Made by a program: the position numbers and the translations under genes
In this document: positions 31,980-41,876 of the stretch, piece after piece
Position numbering within the stretch: position 1 is the first letter of the stretch
Layout: each line of letters begins with the position of its first letter
The notes under the pieces: generated by a model
What the model saw: only the letters and a program-made list of their open reading frames with translations
Told to the model about the DNA's origin: nothing
The model's database searches: none
NCBI GenBank assembly: GCA_021802765.1
Contig: JAJZRI010000001.1
Location: forward strand, 232,551-296,550
Direction: 5' to 3'
DNA length: 64,000 nucleotides
From: Microcaldota archaeon
GTDB taxonomy: Archaea; Micrarchaeota; Micrarchaeia; Micrarchaeales; CABMGC01

Positions 31980-33269
31980 ATGTCAAATGCCAAAAGCAAA
32001 GGCCGCTCGGAAGGATTTCCAGGCATGAATGCCTTGGTTGAAAAGTTAGTAAATGGTGAACTCAAGCTACGTGACGTGGAGAGTTATGTCGATGGCAGCA
32101 ACAAAGCAGCGGCGGTAAGGAGAACATATTTTGAAACAAAGGCAGGCATAAGCACAGAGCATATAGGACAGCACAGCATAGACCTTGATGTTTCGCATGG
32201 AGCAAGGACATCTAACGAGATAGGAGTTATACAGACAATAATAACAAGCCCTGGAGAGCTTGTGGTGAACGGAAACTTCGCAAGCGGAACCTACCCGATA
32301 TTCATAGCCAAGGAGGAGGGAATGCTAACGGAGGGGATAGCCAGGGGAATAGGAGTGCTCAATGCGGCTGGTGGAGTTACTACGAGGGTGGAGAAGGATG
32401 GCATGGCAAGGGACATAATGGTAACGACTGGTGGGATAATAGAATCGCAGGTCCTTGCAGACTGGATAAAAAGCCCTAAAGGAATGGCTTTCCTTAAGGA
32501 AGAGTTCAACAAGCATGTCGGCGCCCACGGCGAATTTGTTAGCGTGGAGTCGACCTATGTCGGAATGGATTTCCATATACGATTTGTCGGAACTACAGGC
32601 GCTGCAAACGGCATGAACAAGGTAACTATAGCTTCGAGCAAGACCGTGAAGGCCATGATAGAACACCTGATTGAAACTTCAGGCATGCGTATAGACTTGG
32701 CAAGCGAGTCTGGCAACATGTGCACGGACAAGAAACCATCACAAATAAACAGCATAAACGGACGTGGAGTATCTGTCAATGCCGAGATAATCATACCTAA
32801 GGAGATAGTTGCAGAGAAGTTCGGGGGACTTACCCCGCAGGACATAGCAGACCTGAACACTAGAAAGAACCTGGTGGGATCGAACCTTGCAGGATCCATA
32901 GGCGGCAATGCGCACATGGCAAATATACTCTCTGGAATATATGCAGCAACTGGGCAGGACATGGCCCATGTGGTTTCTGGAGCCCAGGGGCTTACTTACA
33001 TGAAGGTCGACAAAAATGGCGACCTGTACGTGACACTTAGGATGCCAACGATAGAAGTTGCAACTTACGGAGGGGCGACTAAGAATGAAAGTTGCAGGGA
33101 GGTACTAAAGCTTATGGGGCTCTACGGTGAAGGAGACGACGAAGGAAACACAAGACGCGCACTTGCTGAGGTAGTTGCTGCAGCGTGCCTTGCAGGAGAG
33201 CTTAACCTAATAGCCGTGCAGGCACAGAAGGAGCTCGCATTGAGCCATGCATCCCTCAGAAGGGACTGA
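31980..33269 (+). CDS. Divergent HMG-CoA reductase homologue
   Basis: 429 residues, same length and order as HMG-CoA reductase. The catalytic residues appear kept: E113 (EEGMLTEG), K251/K252 (TDKK), D327 (GQDMAH) and H423 (LALSHASLRR). The cofactor and substrate signatures differ: ENVIG-type stretch is SNEIGVIQTIITSPGELVV, DAMGMN is GAANGMN (208-213), and GTVGGGT is ATYGGATKNE. The C-terminal AGELNLIAVQAQ is typical. It may use another cofactor or substrate, regulate the other enzyme, or be a true second reductase. Confidence 0.85.
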   Translation: MSNAKSKGRSEGFPGMNALVEKLVNGELKLRDVESYVDGSNKAAAVRRTYFETKAGISTEHIGQHSIDLDVSHGARTSNEIGVIQTIITSPGELVVNGNFASGTYPIFIAKEEGMLTEGIARGIGVLNAAGGVTTRVEKDGMARDIMVTTGGIIESQVLADWIKSPKGMAFLKEEFNKHVGAHGEFVSVESTYVGMDFHIRFVGTTGAANGMNKVTIASSKTVKAMIEHLIETSGMRIDLASESGNMCTDKKPSQINSINGRGVSVNAEIIIPKEIVAEKFGGLTPQDIADLNTRKNLVGSNLAGSIGGNAHMANILSGIYAATGQDMAHVVSGAQGLTYMKVDKNGDLYVTLRMPTIEVATYGGATKNESCREVLKLMGLYGEGDDEGNTRRALAEVVAAACLAGELNLIAVQAQKELALSHASLRRD

Positions 33270-33359
33270 AGGTGGAATTTGTGAACGACAAAACACAGAT
33301 CACACAAGCAGTATTATAAGCGTATGTTGAATTTAATTATTTGATTTGGTTGTTTCTAG

Positions 33360-35093
33360 ATGACCGATGTTTCAATAAGAATTGCTGGCGCCCATGGTGA
33401 CGGAGTAGAGTCCAGCGGAGCGCTTGTGATCAAGGTAGCGGCAAAGGCCGGACTGCAGGTGCTTGCCTACAGGGGATACGGATCGATAATAAGAGGAGGC
33501 CACAGCTGGTATCAGGTAAGGCTTGGCGAATCGAAGGTAAAGAGCTATGGGGAAGGAATAGACATACTAATAGCACTAAATCAGGATTCCATAACAAACC
33601 AGAAGAGCCACCTCAATGACAAAGCAGTAGTGATATACGATCCTTCAAAGGTCAAGGCTGATGAGCTCGACGCCTCAAAATACAGGCTCATACCGATACC
33701 ATTACTTGACATAGCAATCAAGGCGAGCGGAGATCCGATAATGAGGAATACAGTTGCAGTAGGAGCAGCGCTCAAGTTTGTTGGAATAGACATAGATGTG
33801 CTTAGCAGCGTGCTCAAGGCCCAGTTCGGAAGGAAGGGAGATGAGATAGTAAACCAGAACATCAAGGCTGCGGCTGAAGGGTATAATTATCAGGGGGTGC
33901 AGACGCTTTATACGCTTAGGGGAGATGGAAAGCACAGATATGCGCTTGATGGAAACACGGCGCTGTCAGTAGGAGCATATGCAGCTGGCTGCAAGTTCTA
34001 TTCGGCATATCCCATGACACCGGCGAGCAGCATTCTGCATTGGTTTGCATCGCACGAAGACAAAGGAGTCATGCCAAAGCAGGTCGAGGACGAGATTGCA
34101 GCGATAAATATGGCTATAGGTGCATCCATTGCCGGCGTACGCTCCATGTGCGGGACAAGCGGTGGAGGATTCTCACTCATGGTCGAGGGACTTGGCCTTG
34201 CCGGAATGATAGAGACTCCTCTTGTGGTTGTCGAATCGCAAAGAGCAGGGCCTAGCACTGGAGTACCTACAAAGACAGAACAGGGAGACATACTTTTCGT
34301 CATGCATGCTTCACAGGGAGAATTTCCAAGGATAGTCGTTGCCCCAAGGACAATTGATGAGTGCTTCTCTATTACAGCAAATGCGTTCAACCTTGCGGAC
34401 AGGTACCAGGTTCCTGTGATAATAATGATGGATCTCTATCAGTCAGAGCATGTTGAAACAGTAGAGGCATTTGACGTTGACGGAGTGAAGATAGACCGTG
34501 GAAAGGTAGTGACTGATGGAAAAGACGGCGAGAGATTCAAGAGATATTTGGTGACCGATGACGGGGTTTCGCCAAGGTCGTTCCCTGGCACCAAGAACCT
34601 TGAATTTGTTGCAGGTAGCGATGAGCACACGGAACTGGGCGACTTGGTTACCGATATGTATGCAGGGCTTGACTGGGCCATAGAAGTTAGGAAGCAGATG
34701 CACGACAAAAGGATGAGAAAGATAGAGACCATGCTCAAGAATGAGAGCGTCTTTGTTCCAAACGTTGTTAATGAGAATGCGGAGTACTTCTTTGTGACTT
34801 TTGGATCGACAACTGACTCTGCAGCAGAAGCAATTGAGATACTAAAATCCAGGGGAAGGAACTTCGGACTCATATCGTTTAGCTATCTTATGCCGCTTGA
34901 CAAGGAAAAGACCAGGAAGATGCTGGAGGGAAAGAAACTGATAAACGTTGAAGGAAATTATACTGGGCAACTTGCACAGATTATAAGGATGAATACTGGA
35001 ATAGAGATCAAGCAGGGCATACTAAAATATGACGGAGAGGCCTTCACAGGATCCGAGATCGCAAGGAAAGCGCTCGAACTTGTCGGAGGATAA
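33360..35093 (+). CDS. 2-oxoacid:ferredoxin oxidoreductase, fused gamma/alpha subunit
   Basis: 577 residues. The N-terminal gamma domain (about 1-185) begins RIAGAHGDGVESSGALV; the alpha domain follows with the YPITP-type motif YPMTPASS and GTSGGGFSLM. This is the two-subunit archaeal type; it converts pyruvate or other 2-oxoacids plus CoA to acyl-CoA, CO2 and reduced ferredoxin. Sequence does not settle pyruvate versus 2-oxoglutarate. Same strand as the beta subunit and the HMG-CoA genes. Confidence 0.92.
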   Translation: MTDVSIRIAGAHGDGVESSGALVIKVAAKAGLQVLAYRGYGSIIRGGHSWYQVRLGESKVKSYGEGIDILIALNQDSITNQKSHLNDKAVVIYDPSKVKADELDASKYRLIPIPLLDIAIKASGDPIMRNTVAVGAALKFVGIDIDVLSSVLKAQFGRKGDEIVNQNIKAAAEGYNYQGVQTLYTLRGDGKHRYALDGNTALSVGAYAAGCKFYSAYPMTPASSILHWFASHEDKGVMPKQVEDEIAAINMAIGASIAGVRSMCGTSGGGFSLMVEGLGLAGMIETPLVVVESQRAGPSTGVPTKTEQGDILFVMHASQGEFPRIVVAPRTIDECFSITANAFNLADRYQVPVIIMMDLYQSEHVETVEAFDVDGVKIDRGKVVTDGKDGERFKRYLVTDDGVSPRSFPGTKNLEFVAGSDEHTELGDLVTDMYAGLDWAIEVRKQMHDKRMRKIETMLKNESVFVPNVVNENAEYFFVTFGSTTDSAAEAIEILKSRGRNFGLISFSYLMPLDKEKTRKMLEGKKLINVEGNYTGQLAQIIRMNTGIEIKQGILKYDGEAFTGSEIARKALELVGG

Positions 35094-35119
35094 TTGTTTA
35101 ATCGTTTATTGATGATGTT

Positions 35120-36013
35120 ATGGCAGACGCAAATGCACCGACAAAGCCAAGGCAGGTACTGACTTCCGGAGTCAAGCCCATATGGTGCCCGGGATGCGGC
35201 GATTATGGAGTGCAGGCTGGGATAAACAAGGCGCTTGCGGATCTTGGCATAGCTAGGGAGAATGCCGTAATAGTATCCGGAATAGGATGCAGCTCTTCCA
35301 TGCCACACCCATTCAGCACATACGGAGTGCACAGCCTTCACGGAAGGCTCCTTCCTGTAGCCGCTGGGATTAAGCTCGCCAATGACGATCTTACAGTGAT
35401 AGGCGCTGGCGGAGATGGAGACGGCTATGGAATAGGCGTAGGCCACCTAGTCCACAATGCAAGAAGGAACGTTGACATAACCTACATAGTAATGAATAAC
35501 GAGATATACGGGCTGACGACTGGGCAGACCTCACCTACAAGTCTTTTTGGTATGAAGACAAAGTCTACGCCTTTTGGCTCAATAGAAAATCCTGAGAACC
35601 CCATAGGTGTTGCTCTGGCATCCGGAGCGACATATGTAGCTCGGGCCTTCTCTGGAGATCCGATGCACATGGCGGAGATGATAAAAGGAGGCATACAGCA
35701 CAAAGGATTTTCGATAATAGACGTCTTTAGCCCCTGCGTCACGTTCAACAACATCAATACTTACGACTGGTTTAGGCAGAGGGTATACAAGCTTGAATCG
35801 GTGGGTCATGACGCCACCAGCATAAGCAGCGCCATGGAGAGATCGCTTGAGACCGAGAGGACAAACTGGGAGAAGGTGCCGATAGGCCTTTTCTACAAGG
35901 TGGAAAGGCCCACTTACGCCGCGCTTGATATGACGCTGCAGAAGGGATCGCTCCTCAAGCAGCCGATGCCGACAAAGGAGAAAGTGACGGAGATACTAAA
36001 GGAATATTTGTAA
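35120..36013 (+). CDS. 2-oxoacid:ferredoxin oxidoreductase, beta subunit
   Basis: 297 residues. Cluster ligands in WCPGCGDYG and a later CVTFNN; TPP-binding GDGDGYGIGVGHLVHNARRN with the typical NNEIYGLTTGQTSPTS. Pairs with the preceding fused subunit; the gap is 26 bases. The ferredoxin encoded at 52060 could be its partner. Confidence 0.93.
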   Translation: MADANAPTKPRQVLTSGVKPIWCPGCGDYGVQAGINKALADLGIARENAVIVSGIGCSSSMPHPFSTYGVHSLHGRLLPVAAGIKLANDDLTVIGAGGDGDGYGIGVGHLVHNARRNVDITYIVMNNEIYGLTTGQTSPTSLFGMKTKSTPFGSIENPENPIGVALASGATYVARAFSGDPMHMAEMIKGGIQHKGFSIIDVFSPCVTFNNINTYDWFRQRVYKLESVGHDATSISSAMERSLETERTNWEKVPIGLFYKVERPTYAALDMTLQKGSLLKQPMPTKEKVTEILKEYL

Positions 36014-36034
36014 CAGCAACACCAGGTAAAATGA

Positions 36035-37084
36035 ATGGCAGGAATAGTAGGATATGGAGTATATGTGCCAATCTACAGGATAAAAGTAGAGGACATAGCA
36101 AAAGTATGGGGAGAGGACGCCGAGAGCATAAAGAAGGGACTGGGCATACGCGAGAAGAGCGTTCCTGGAAAAGATGAGGACGCAGCGACCATAGCCGTTG
36201 AAGCTGCACGCAATGCCATAAGGCATTCTGGAATAAAGGCGACTGAGCTAGGCGCGATATTTACCGGATCAGAATCACATCCTTATGCGGTAAAACCCAC
36301 CGCAACGATAGTATCTGCGGGAATCGACGCGGGAAACAGGCTCATGGCAGCGGATCTTGAGTTCGCATGCAAGGCTGGGACGGCAGGAATGCAGATGGTC
36401 ATCGGATTTGTTGAGAGCGGAATGATAAAATACGGAATGGCCATAGGATCAGACACTTCGCAGGGAAGGCCCGGGGATGCCTTGGAATACACCGCAAGCG
36501 CAGGCGGAGCAGCATTCATAATAGGAAAGGAGAAAAAGCAGGTAATAGCAGAGATACTTAAGACGGTAAGTTTTACGTCGGATACGCCAGACTTTTGGAG
36601 AAGGGAAGGCGCAGGATTTCCAAGCCACGGTGGAAGGTTCACAGGAGAGCCTGGATACTTCAGGCACATAACAAATGCAACGAAGATGCTGCTTGAGGAG
36701 ACTGGATTTAAGCCCTCGGATTTTGACTACGCAGTCTTCCATCAGCCCAATGGAAAATTCCCGACCATGGCTGCGGCGCAGCTAGGATTCACGACAAAGC
36801 AGATAGAAAACGGGCTTCTTACTCCAATAATAGGAAATACTTACTCTGGAGCATCGATGGTGGGCCTTGCGGCTACGCTTGACATTGCAAAGCCGGGGCA
36901 GAAGATAATGGTTACAAGCTTTGGATCAGGAGCAGGAAGCGACTCTTTTGCTATAGAGGTAACCGATAACATAGATGCAAAGAGGAAGAACCTGACAAAA
37001 ATAATGGAAATGATAAATTCGCATAAGGTATACATTGATTATTCGACGTACCTCAAGAACAGGGGTTCGATAAAGAAGGTATGA
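36035..37084 (+). CDS. HMG-CoA synthase (archaeal type)
   Basis: 349 residues. Condenses acetyl-CoA with acetoacetyl-CoA. Catalytic residues visible: E80 ([12 protein letters not shown]), C112 ([13 protein letters not shown]) and H236 (FHQPNGKFP). Length matches archaeal enzymes. Its TGA overlaps the thiolase ATG (ATGA), and DUF35 follows, the arrangement known from the archaeal thiolase-HMGCS-DUF35 channelling complex. Confidence 0.95.
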   Translation: MAGIVGYGVYVPIYRIKVEDIAKVWGEDAESIKKGLGIREKSVPGKDEDAATIAVEAARNAIRHSGIKATELGAIFTGSESHPYAVKPTATIVSAGIDAGNRLMAADLEFACKAGTAGMQMVIGFVESGMIKYGMAIGSDTSQGRPGDALEYTASAGGAAFIIGKEKKQVIAEILKTVSFTSDTPDFWRREGAGFPSHGGRFTGEPGYFRHITNATKMLLEETGFKPSDFDYAVFHQPNGKFPTMAAAQLGFTTKQIENGLLTPIIGNTYSGASMVGLAATLDIAKPGQKIMVTSFGSGAGSDSFAIEVTDNIDAKRKNLTKIMEMINSHKVYIDYSTYLKNRGSIKKV

Positions 37085-38250
37085 TTATGAGAGACGTGGC
37101 AATCGTAGGAGTAGGGATGTCAAAATTCGGGGAGAGATGGAGCTCCGGGCTCAAGGACCTTATGGCAGAGGCAGGAATTGCCGCACTCGAGGACGCAAAC
37201 ATTTCAAGCCACGAGATAGAGATGCTTTATGGAAGCACCATGGCTTCGGGAAGATTCGTGGGTCAGGAGCATACGGCAGCGCTAATGGCGGACCAGCTCG
37301 GATTCCATAACATACCAGCCGTGAGACTGGAAAATGCATGTGCAAGCGGAGGAAGCGCCCTAAGGCAGGGATACATCGCAGTTGCAAGCGGAATACATGA
37401 TATTGTAGTAGTGGGAGGAGTGGAGAAGATGACCGATGTGACCTCTGGTGAAGCATCAACTGCGCTTGGAGGTGCCGGGGATCAGGAGTGGGAGCTCTTT
37501 CAGGGAATAACCTTCCCTGGCCTTTATGCGCTTATGGCAAAGAGGCACATGTACGAATATGGCACTACTGAAGAGCAGATGGCGAGCGTATCGGTAAAGA
37601 ATCACGATAATGCCTCGAAGAACCAGTATGCGCAGTTCAGGAGAGCTATAACGATAGACGATGTGATGAGGTCGAAGATGGTCTCGGATCCGCTCAAGCT
37701 TCTTGACTGCTCACCAATATCCGATGGCGCTGCAGTTGCAGTTCTTGTGCCGCTTGAGAAGGCAAAGAAGTACAATGACACGCCTATAAAGATTGTTGCA
37801 AGTGCGCAGGCCAGTGATACGCTGCGGCTTGCAGAAAGGGATAGCCTGACGGAAATAAAGGCCACAAAGATTGCTGCGCAAAATGCCTACAAGCAGGCGA
37901 AGCTGGAGGCCAAGGACATTGATGTTGTTGAGGTGCATGACTGCTTTAGCATAGCAGAGATACTTGCAATGGAGGATCTCGGATTCTACAAGAAGGGCAA
38001 GGCAGCAAAGGCAATAGCAGATGGAGAGACAACGCTAAACAGCAAGTTGTCAGTAAACACTAGCGGGGGACTTAAGGGCTGCGGACATCCGGTCGGTGCA
38101 ACAGGTATAAAGCAAGCTGCAGAGATTGTGTGGCAGCTAAGAGGAGACGCAAAGGAGAGGCAGGTCAAGAACGCAGAAGTGGGAATGACGCATAACGTAG
38201 GTGGAAGCGGAGCTACAGCAGTAGTGCACATATACAAGAGGGCAGATTGA
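37081..38250 (+). CDS. Acetyl-CoA C-acetyltransferase (SCP-x-type thiolase)
   Basis: 389 residues. Makes acetoacetyl-CoA from two acetyl-CoA. Nucleophile C87 in [18 protein letters not shown] and [14 protein letters not shown] carry the second Cys and His. The family is the archaeal thiolase paired with HMG-CoA synthase. The start overlaps the synthase stop; ATG 37087 is an alternative. Confidence 0.94.
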   Translation: MIMRDVAIVGVGMSKFGERWSSGLKDLMAEAGIAALEDANISSHEIEMLYGSTMASGRFVGQEHTAALMADQLGFHNIPAVRLENACASGGSALRQGYIAVASGIHDIVVVGGVEKMTDVTSGEASTALGGAGDQEWELFQGITFPGLYALMAKRHMYEYGTTEEQMASVSVKNHDNASKNQYAQFRRAITIDDVMRSKMVSDPLKLLDCSPISDGAAVAVLVPLEKAKKYNDTPIKIVASAQASDTLRLAERDSLTEIKATKIAAQNAYKQAKLEAKDIDVVEVHDCFSIAEILAMEDLGFYKKGKAAKAIADGETTLNSKLSVNTSGGLKGCGHPVGATGIKQAAEIVWQLRGDAKERQVKNAEVGMTHNVGGSGATAVVHIYKRAD

Positions 38251-38646
38251 ATGGAAAGATCATCATCAAGCTTGTGGAGAAAGATAAGGTCGAGATACGA
38301 TCTTGTCGGCAACGAATGCAAGAACTGCGGATCTAACTACTTCCCCCCTAGAGTCGTCTGCAGGAAGTGCGGAAGGAAGTCCAAGATGGTGGAGAAGAAA
38401 TTCGCCGGAGACGGCGAGATATATTCGATAACCAGAATAAGAGTGCCTCCAGACACATTCAAGGACGAGGCGCCTTACTTCATAGGCGTGATAAAGCTCA
38501 AGGAAGGACCGATGGTGGAAGGCCACGTGCTTGAAAACGGAATAGAGCCCAAGATTGGAACAAAGGTAAGGTTGCGCTTTAGGAAGATGTATGTTGAAGG
38601 AGATGAAGGCCTCATCTACTATCAATACAAGTTCGAGCCAGTATAG
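38251..38646 (+). CDS. DUF35 zinc-ribbon/OB-fold scaffold protein
   Basis: 131 residues. ECKNCGSNYFPPRVVCRKCG is the zinc ribbon; the rest forms an OB fold with DEAPYFIGVIKLKEGPMVEGHV. In archaea this protein bridges thiolase and HMG-CoA synthase so that acetoacetyl-CoA is passed directly. It starts directly after the thiolase stop. Confidence 0.92.
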   Translation: MERSSSSLWRKIRSRYDLVGNECKNCGSNYFPPRVVCRKCGRKSKMVEKKFAGDGEIYSITRIRVPPDTFKDEAPYFIGVIKLKEGPMVEGHVLENGIEPKIGTKVRLRFRKMYVEGDEGLIYYQYKFEPV

Positions 38647-38647
38647 C

Positions 38648-39175
38648 TTACTTCAGATTAAGATAGAATAATGATTCGTCGAAGTACTTTCCGCCTCTTT
38701 TGTTTGAGCGCCTAAGAAATCCGTATTGTTTGAATCCGAAGCGCTTGTAAAGAGCTACTGCGCCGTGGTTGTTTGAGAATGCGGATAGCACTATTGTCTC
38801 GAATCTTCTGCGCGACTGCCTTATCACTTCCTTGAGCATTGCAGAGCCTATCCCATGAGACCTGTAATCCCTGTGCACCGCTATTCCCAGAAGGCCTTTG
38901 TGATCCATGCTTGAACCGGGCCGAAAACTCAGAACATCGCACATGCCGACAACCTTGCCATCCATCTGGGCGACGATGACTATTGCATTCTTTTTTCTGA
39001 TGTTCTCAAGAAGCGATGCAAACCATTTGCGCTCTTGGGCAATGGTGGGCCTTTTGCGATATAGCGAAAGGCCAATGCCTGGATTCTCCTTAAGCTCCTC
39101 ATAATAGCTGAAATAAGTCTTCACTACGCCTTTGAAATCCCCTTTTCTTAGGTTTCTTATTATGAAGGCCTTCAT
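38648..39175 (-). CDS. GNAT-family N-acetyltransferase
   Basis: 175 residues. The acetyl-CoA-binding motif HRDYRSHGIGSAMLKEVI and downstream ALYKRFGFKQYGFLRR match the GNAT fold. Substrate unknown; RimI-like protein N-terminal acetylation is one option but the pattern is not specific. Confidence 0.85.
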   Translation of the reverse strand: MKAFIIRNLRKGDFKGVVKTYFSYYEELKENPGIGLSLYRKRPTIAQERKWFASLLENIRKKNAIVIVAQMDGKVVGMCDVLSFRPGSSMDHKGLLGIAVHRDYRSHGIGSAMLKEVIRQSRRRFETIVLSAFSNNHGAVALYKRFGFKQYGFLRRSNKRGGKYFDESLFYLNLK

Positions 39176-39270
39176 GCCATTACTGATTAATCATGGCAAA
39201 TTGGATTATTATTGGTTTAGGTCATTTGGTCTGCCGTGTGTTGCGCACTTAAGCAGACTTCGCATTTGCG

Positions 39271-39738
39271 CTATCCCTTGAGCAGCCTTATTCTGTATTC
39301 GATTACCTTCTTATTGGACTTGTCGTAGTATATGTATGCATCAAAGCGTCTTCCAGATAGCATTAGGTTTAGCCAGTACTGGTCGTCGTCCCACATGCAG
39401 TTTTTTGGTAGTTTGCCTATGTCAAACCACTTTACTGGGCCCTCCTCGGAGGGCTTTATCTTCCCGGAAAAGCTCTTTGTTGAGAACAAAAAGCCCTCTA
39501 TTGACAGGCGTCGTTTCCCATCCATGAAGAAGTAGAGCTTGCCGTGAAAGAACGGGCGATGCATCGTAATGCCAGTCTCTTCAAGCGTCTCCCTTATGGC
39601 GCATTGCTCCGGCGTCTCGCCCTTCTCGAATTTTCCCCCGGGGCCGTTCCACTTTCCCTTGCTTATGCCACGTGTTGCCTTCTTTAAGAGGAGCCTGTTG
39701 TTGTTTATGACATGGCAAAGAGTGGCGCGCATCACCAT
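39271..39738 (-). CDS. NUDIX hydrolase
   Basis: 155 residues from the ATG at 39738. Nudix box GGKFEKGETPEQCAIRETLEETGI (GX5EX7REUXEEXGU) is complete. WNGPGGKFEKGE and a WFDIGKLPKNCMWDDD region recall the MTH1/8-oxo-dGTPase group. GGTGG six bases before the ATG may be a ribosome site. Follows the K+ channel gene closely. Confidence 0.88.
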   Translation of the reverse strand: MVMRATLCHVINNNRLLLKKATRGISKGKWNGPGGKFEKGETPEQCAIRETLEETGITMHRPFFHGKLYFFMDGKRRLSIEGFLFSTKSFSGKIKPSEEGPVKWFDIGKLPKNCMWDDDQYWLNLMLSGRRFDAYIYYDKSNKKVIEYRIRLLKG

Positions 39739-39750
39739 GTCATCCACCAA

Positions 39751-40491
39751 TCACTTGAATATGGAGCTTGTTATTGTGCTTGCAGCTATATCCGAAGGGT
39801 TGACTATGGTTGCCTTGCCACCGGCTATGTTTCTTAGGTGGTGCTCGACGTCCTTGGTTGCGGCTATGACAACTATCTTGCAGTTGCCTGCAACCTCTTT
39901 GGCGACAAGCAGCGCGTAGATCTCCCTTGAGCTGTCGGATATGTCTATTATTATTGCCTTTGCTTTCTTAGGTTCGAACTCGTTCATCTCCGTGCTAGAC
40001 GTTGAATCTGCAACATAGGCAGTGTAGCCCATGCGCTTGAGGCTCTCCGCCCTGACAGGATCGGAAGTTATTATTATGAACTTCTCGCCCTTCTCGGTAA
40101 GTTTCTCCGCGAGGTACATGTTGGTAGTGTCCGAGCCTATGAGTATTATGTGCTTGTTTAGACGCCTCTTCTCAAAACTGCTAACCCTCCCCGCAAACAT
40201 AGTTATTCTCTCATTCATGAATTCACCAGATAATGCAACAATTATACTAAAGAAAGTACCTATACCCACCACTATCAGTACCATTACGAAAAGTTTCGCA
40301 GCCCCTGACACTGGATATATGTCACCATATCCAACCGTGGCCATGGTGACAACTGTGAAGTACGCTGCATCGAGCGGCGATATCTTTATGTTGAAGCCTC
40401 CATGCTGACCCAGCACATATGTGCCGCCGATGCCGAACGCTAACAGTAAGATGATCGATAAGGCATATATTGTTATTTCCATTAATTGCAT
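39751..40491 (-). CDS. Potassium channel with RCK (TrkA-N) domain
   Basis: 246 residues. Two membrane helices flank the filter TMATVGYGDIYP; the RCK domain follows (HIILIGSDTTNMYLAEKL ... IIITSDPVRAESLK). MthK-like single-pore subunit expected to assemble as a tetramer gated by the RCK ring. Confidence 0.92.
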   Translation of the reverse strand: MQLMEITIYALSIILLLAFGIGGTYVLGQHGGFNIKISPLDAAYFTVVTMATVGYGDIYPVSGAAKLFVMVLIVVGIGTFFSIIVALSGEFMNERITMFAGRVSSFEKRRLNKHIILIGSDTTNMYLAEKLTEKGEKFIIITSDPVRAESLKRMGYTAYVADSTSSTEMNEFEPKKAKAIIIDISDSSREIYALLVAKEVAGNCKIVVIAATKDVEHHLRNIAGGKATIVNPSDIAASTITSSIFK

Positions 40492-40600
40492 GGGATAAAC
40501 CGCGGTGGCTAATACTAAATGGGTATAAATTTATATAAATACAGCATCATGGAGGTTGTTATTTGCCTTCGAATTTTTTTGTCCATGATTTAATATTTTA

Positions 40601-41344
40601 TTGCAGCTCATAGATATTGTGGACTTTGAAAGGGACTTTGAAAGCTCTCGCTTCGAATCTAAGCACGGCAGCATGCACTACAAGCACCATAAGGGCATTG
40701 GTGCAAAGGTGCTGTTCCTGCACGGCTTTGCCGGAAGCACAAGGAGTTGGTCCAGGCTCGTGCAGCACTTGGATGCAGAACTCGACATATACCTTCTGGA
40801 CTTACTCGGACATGGAGAATCTGATGCTCCTGACGTAGACTATTCGTTTAATATGCATTATGAAAGCGTAGGGCAATTCATAGACAGCATTGTAGGGGAC
40901 AAATTCTACGTCTTTGGCCACTCATACGGGGGATGGATAGCCGCAAGGTGCGCAATGGATATGAATGTCCTTGGACTTGTGCTTGAGGACTCGGCGGGAC
41001 TAAAGGAATTCATGGAAGACAGGTTTGCCGCAAATCCAAATTATCGTGAGGAGCTAGTTGGAAGGGGCGTGCAGATAAATCCAAGAAAGAACGTGCTTGA
41101 GTCGATGGTTAACGCTGACAACCATGATGAATATCTAACGAGAGAAGGGCTTGCAGAAATAGATGCACGTACACTGATAATATGGGGCGGCAAAGACACC
41201 ACGGTCAGGCCGATTTATTCTAAGGTATTCAAGGATGCAATACATGAAAGCAACCTCGTGGTCTTGGAGTCGGAAAAGCACACGCCGCATTACAGCAACC
41301 CAGAGGCCGTAGCCAGACTCCTTGAAGGGTTCATAGTGAAATGA
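40601..41344 (+). CDS. Alpha/beta hydrolase
   Basis: 247 residues from a TTG; a GTG at 40619 fits a leaderless transcript from TTTAATATTTTA at 40589 equally well. Catalytic triad candidates: Ser in GHSYGGW, Asp in IIWGGKDTTV and His in EKHTPHY. LFLHGFAGSTRSWSRL holds the oxyanion hole. Substrate unknown. Confidence 0.85.
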   Translation: MQLIDIVDFERDFESSRFESKHGSMHYKHHKGIGAKVLFLHGFAGSTRSWSRLVQHLDAELDIYLLDLLGHGESDAPDVDYSFNMHYESVGQFIDSIVGDKFYVFGHSYGGWIAARCAMDMNVLGLVLEDSAGLKEFMEDRFAANPNYREELVGRGVQINPRKNVLESMVNADNHDEYLTREGLAEIDARTLIIWGGKDTTVRPIYSKVFKDAIHESNLVVLESEKHTPHYSNPEAVARLLEGFIVK

Positions 41345-41349
41345 TACGC

Positions 41350-41514
41350 TCAGCCGCCATTCATAGAAATTCTGGCGGAATTTGATATGTATTGGGAGAC
41401 CTGGTAGTAGGACGTCCCTATTGAACCAATTGCCATGGTAGATAAGGCATATGAGCTTAGCTGCAAGAGGCAGAATATTACTGCAAGCGATGCGATTAGG
41501 CCGTAGAACGACAT
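41350..41514 (-). CDS. Small pilin-like membrane protein
   Basis: 54 residues from the ATG at 41514. One N-terminal hydrophobic helix (LIASLAVIFCLLQLSSYALS) and a short polar tail with Ser/Tyr. No clear class III cleavage motif. Last gene of the pilus operon; it abuts the previous stop. Confidence 0.5.
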   Translation of the reverse strand: MSFYGLIASLAVIFCLLQLSSYALSTMAIGSIGTSYYQVSQYISNSARISMNGG

Positions 41515-41876
41515 TAGGATACACCAATGCACAGATAATTGCCGGACATCATACCACAGTAGGTCTTAAGATATGCGCCGCTCTTGTTTGAGCCGGTCAT
41601 TATCCCAATGCTCCTTATTCCGTATATCTCTTTGTAGTATTTTGAGTAATTTTGCATGCAGTAAGAGGGATCTTGGGACGTGACGCAGTTATACGTTGAT
41701 GTATTCTCGAGTATCTGGTTTATGAAATCGTATGACGCGGCTGCACGTGAGGCGTTCTGGCCTGCGTGGAGAAGGTATTCCTGCATTGATGGCATGGTTC
41801 TGGCATAGAGGGAGAGGGACGATATCACTATCATTAGCGAGAGTATTGACTCGATTGTAGCAAACTGGGCCTTCAA
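41514..41876 (-). CDS. Pilin-like protein
   Basis: 120 residues. MKAQFATIESILSLMIVISSLSLYA is a short basic N-terminus and hydrophobic helix, a degenerate class III signal peptide. The exterior part has two pairs of Cys that could form disulphides. It overlaps the previous gene by 4 bases. Confidence 0.65.
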   Translation of the reverse strand: MKAQFATIESILSLMIVISSLSLYARTMPSMQEYLLHAGQNASRAAASYDFINQILENTSTYNCVTSQDPSYCMQNYSKYYKEIYGIRSIGIMTGSNKSGAYLKTYCGMMSGNYLCIGVS

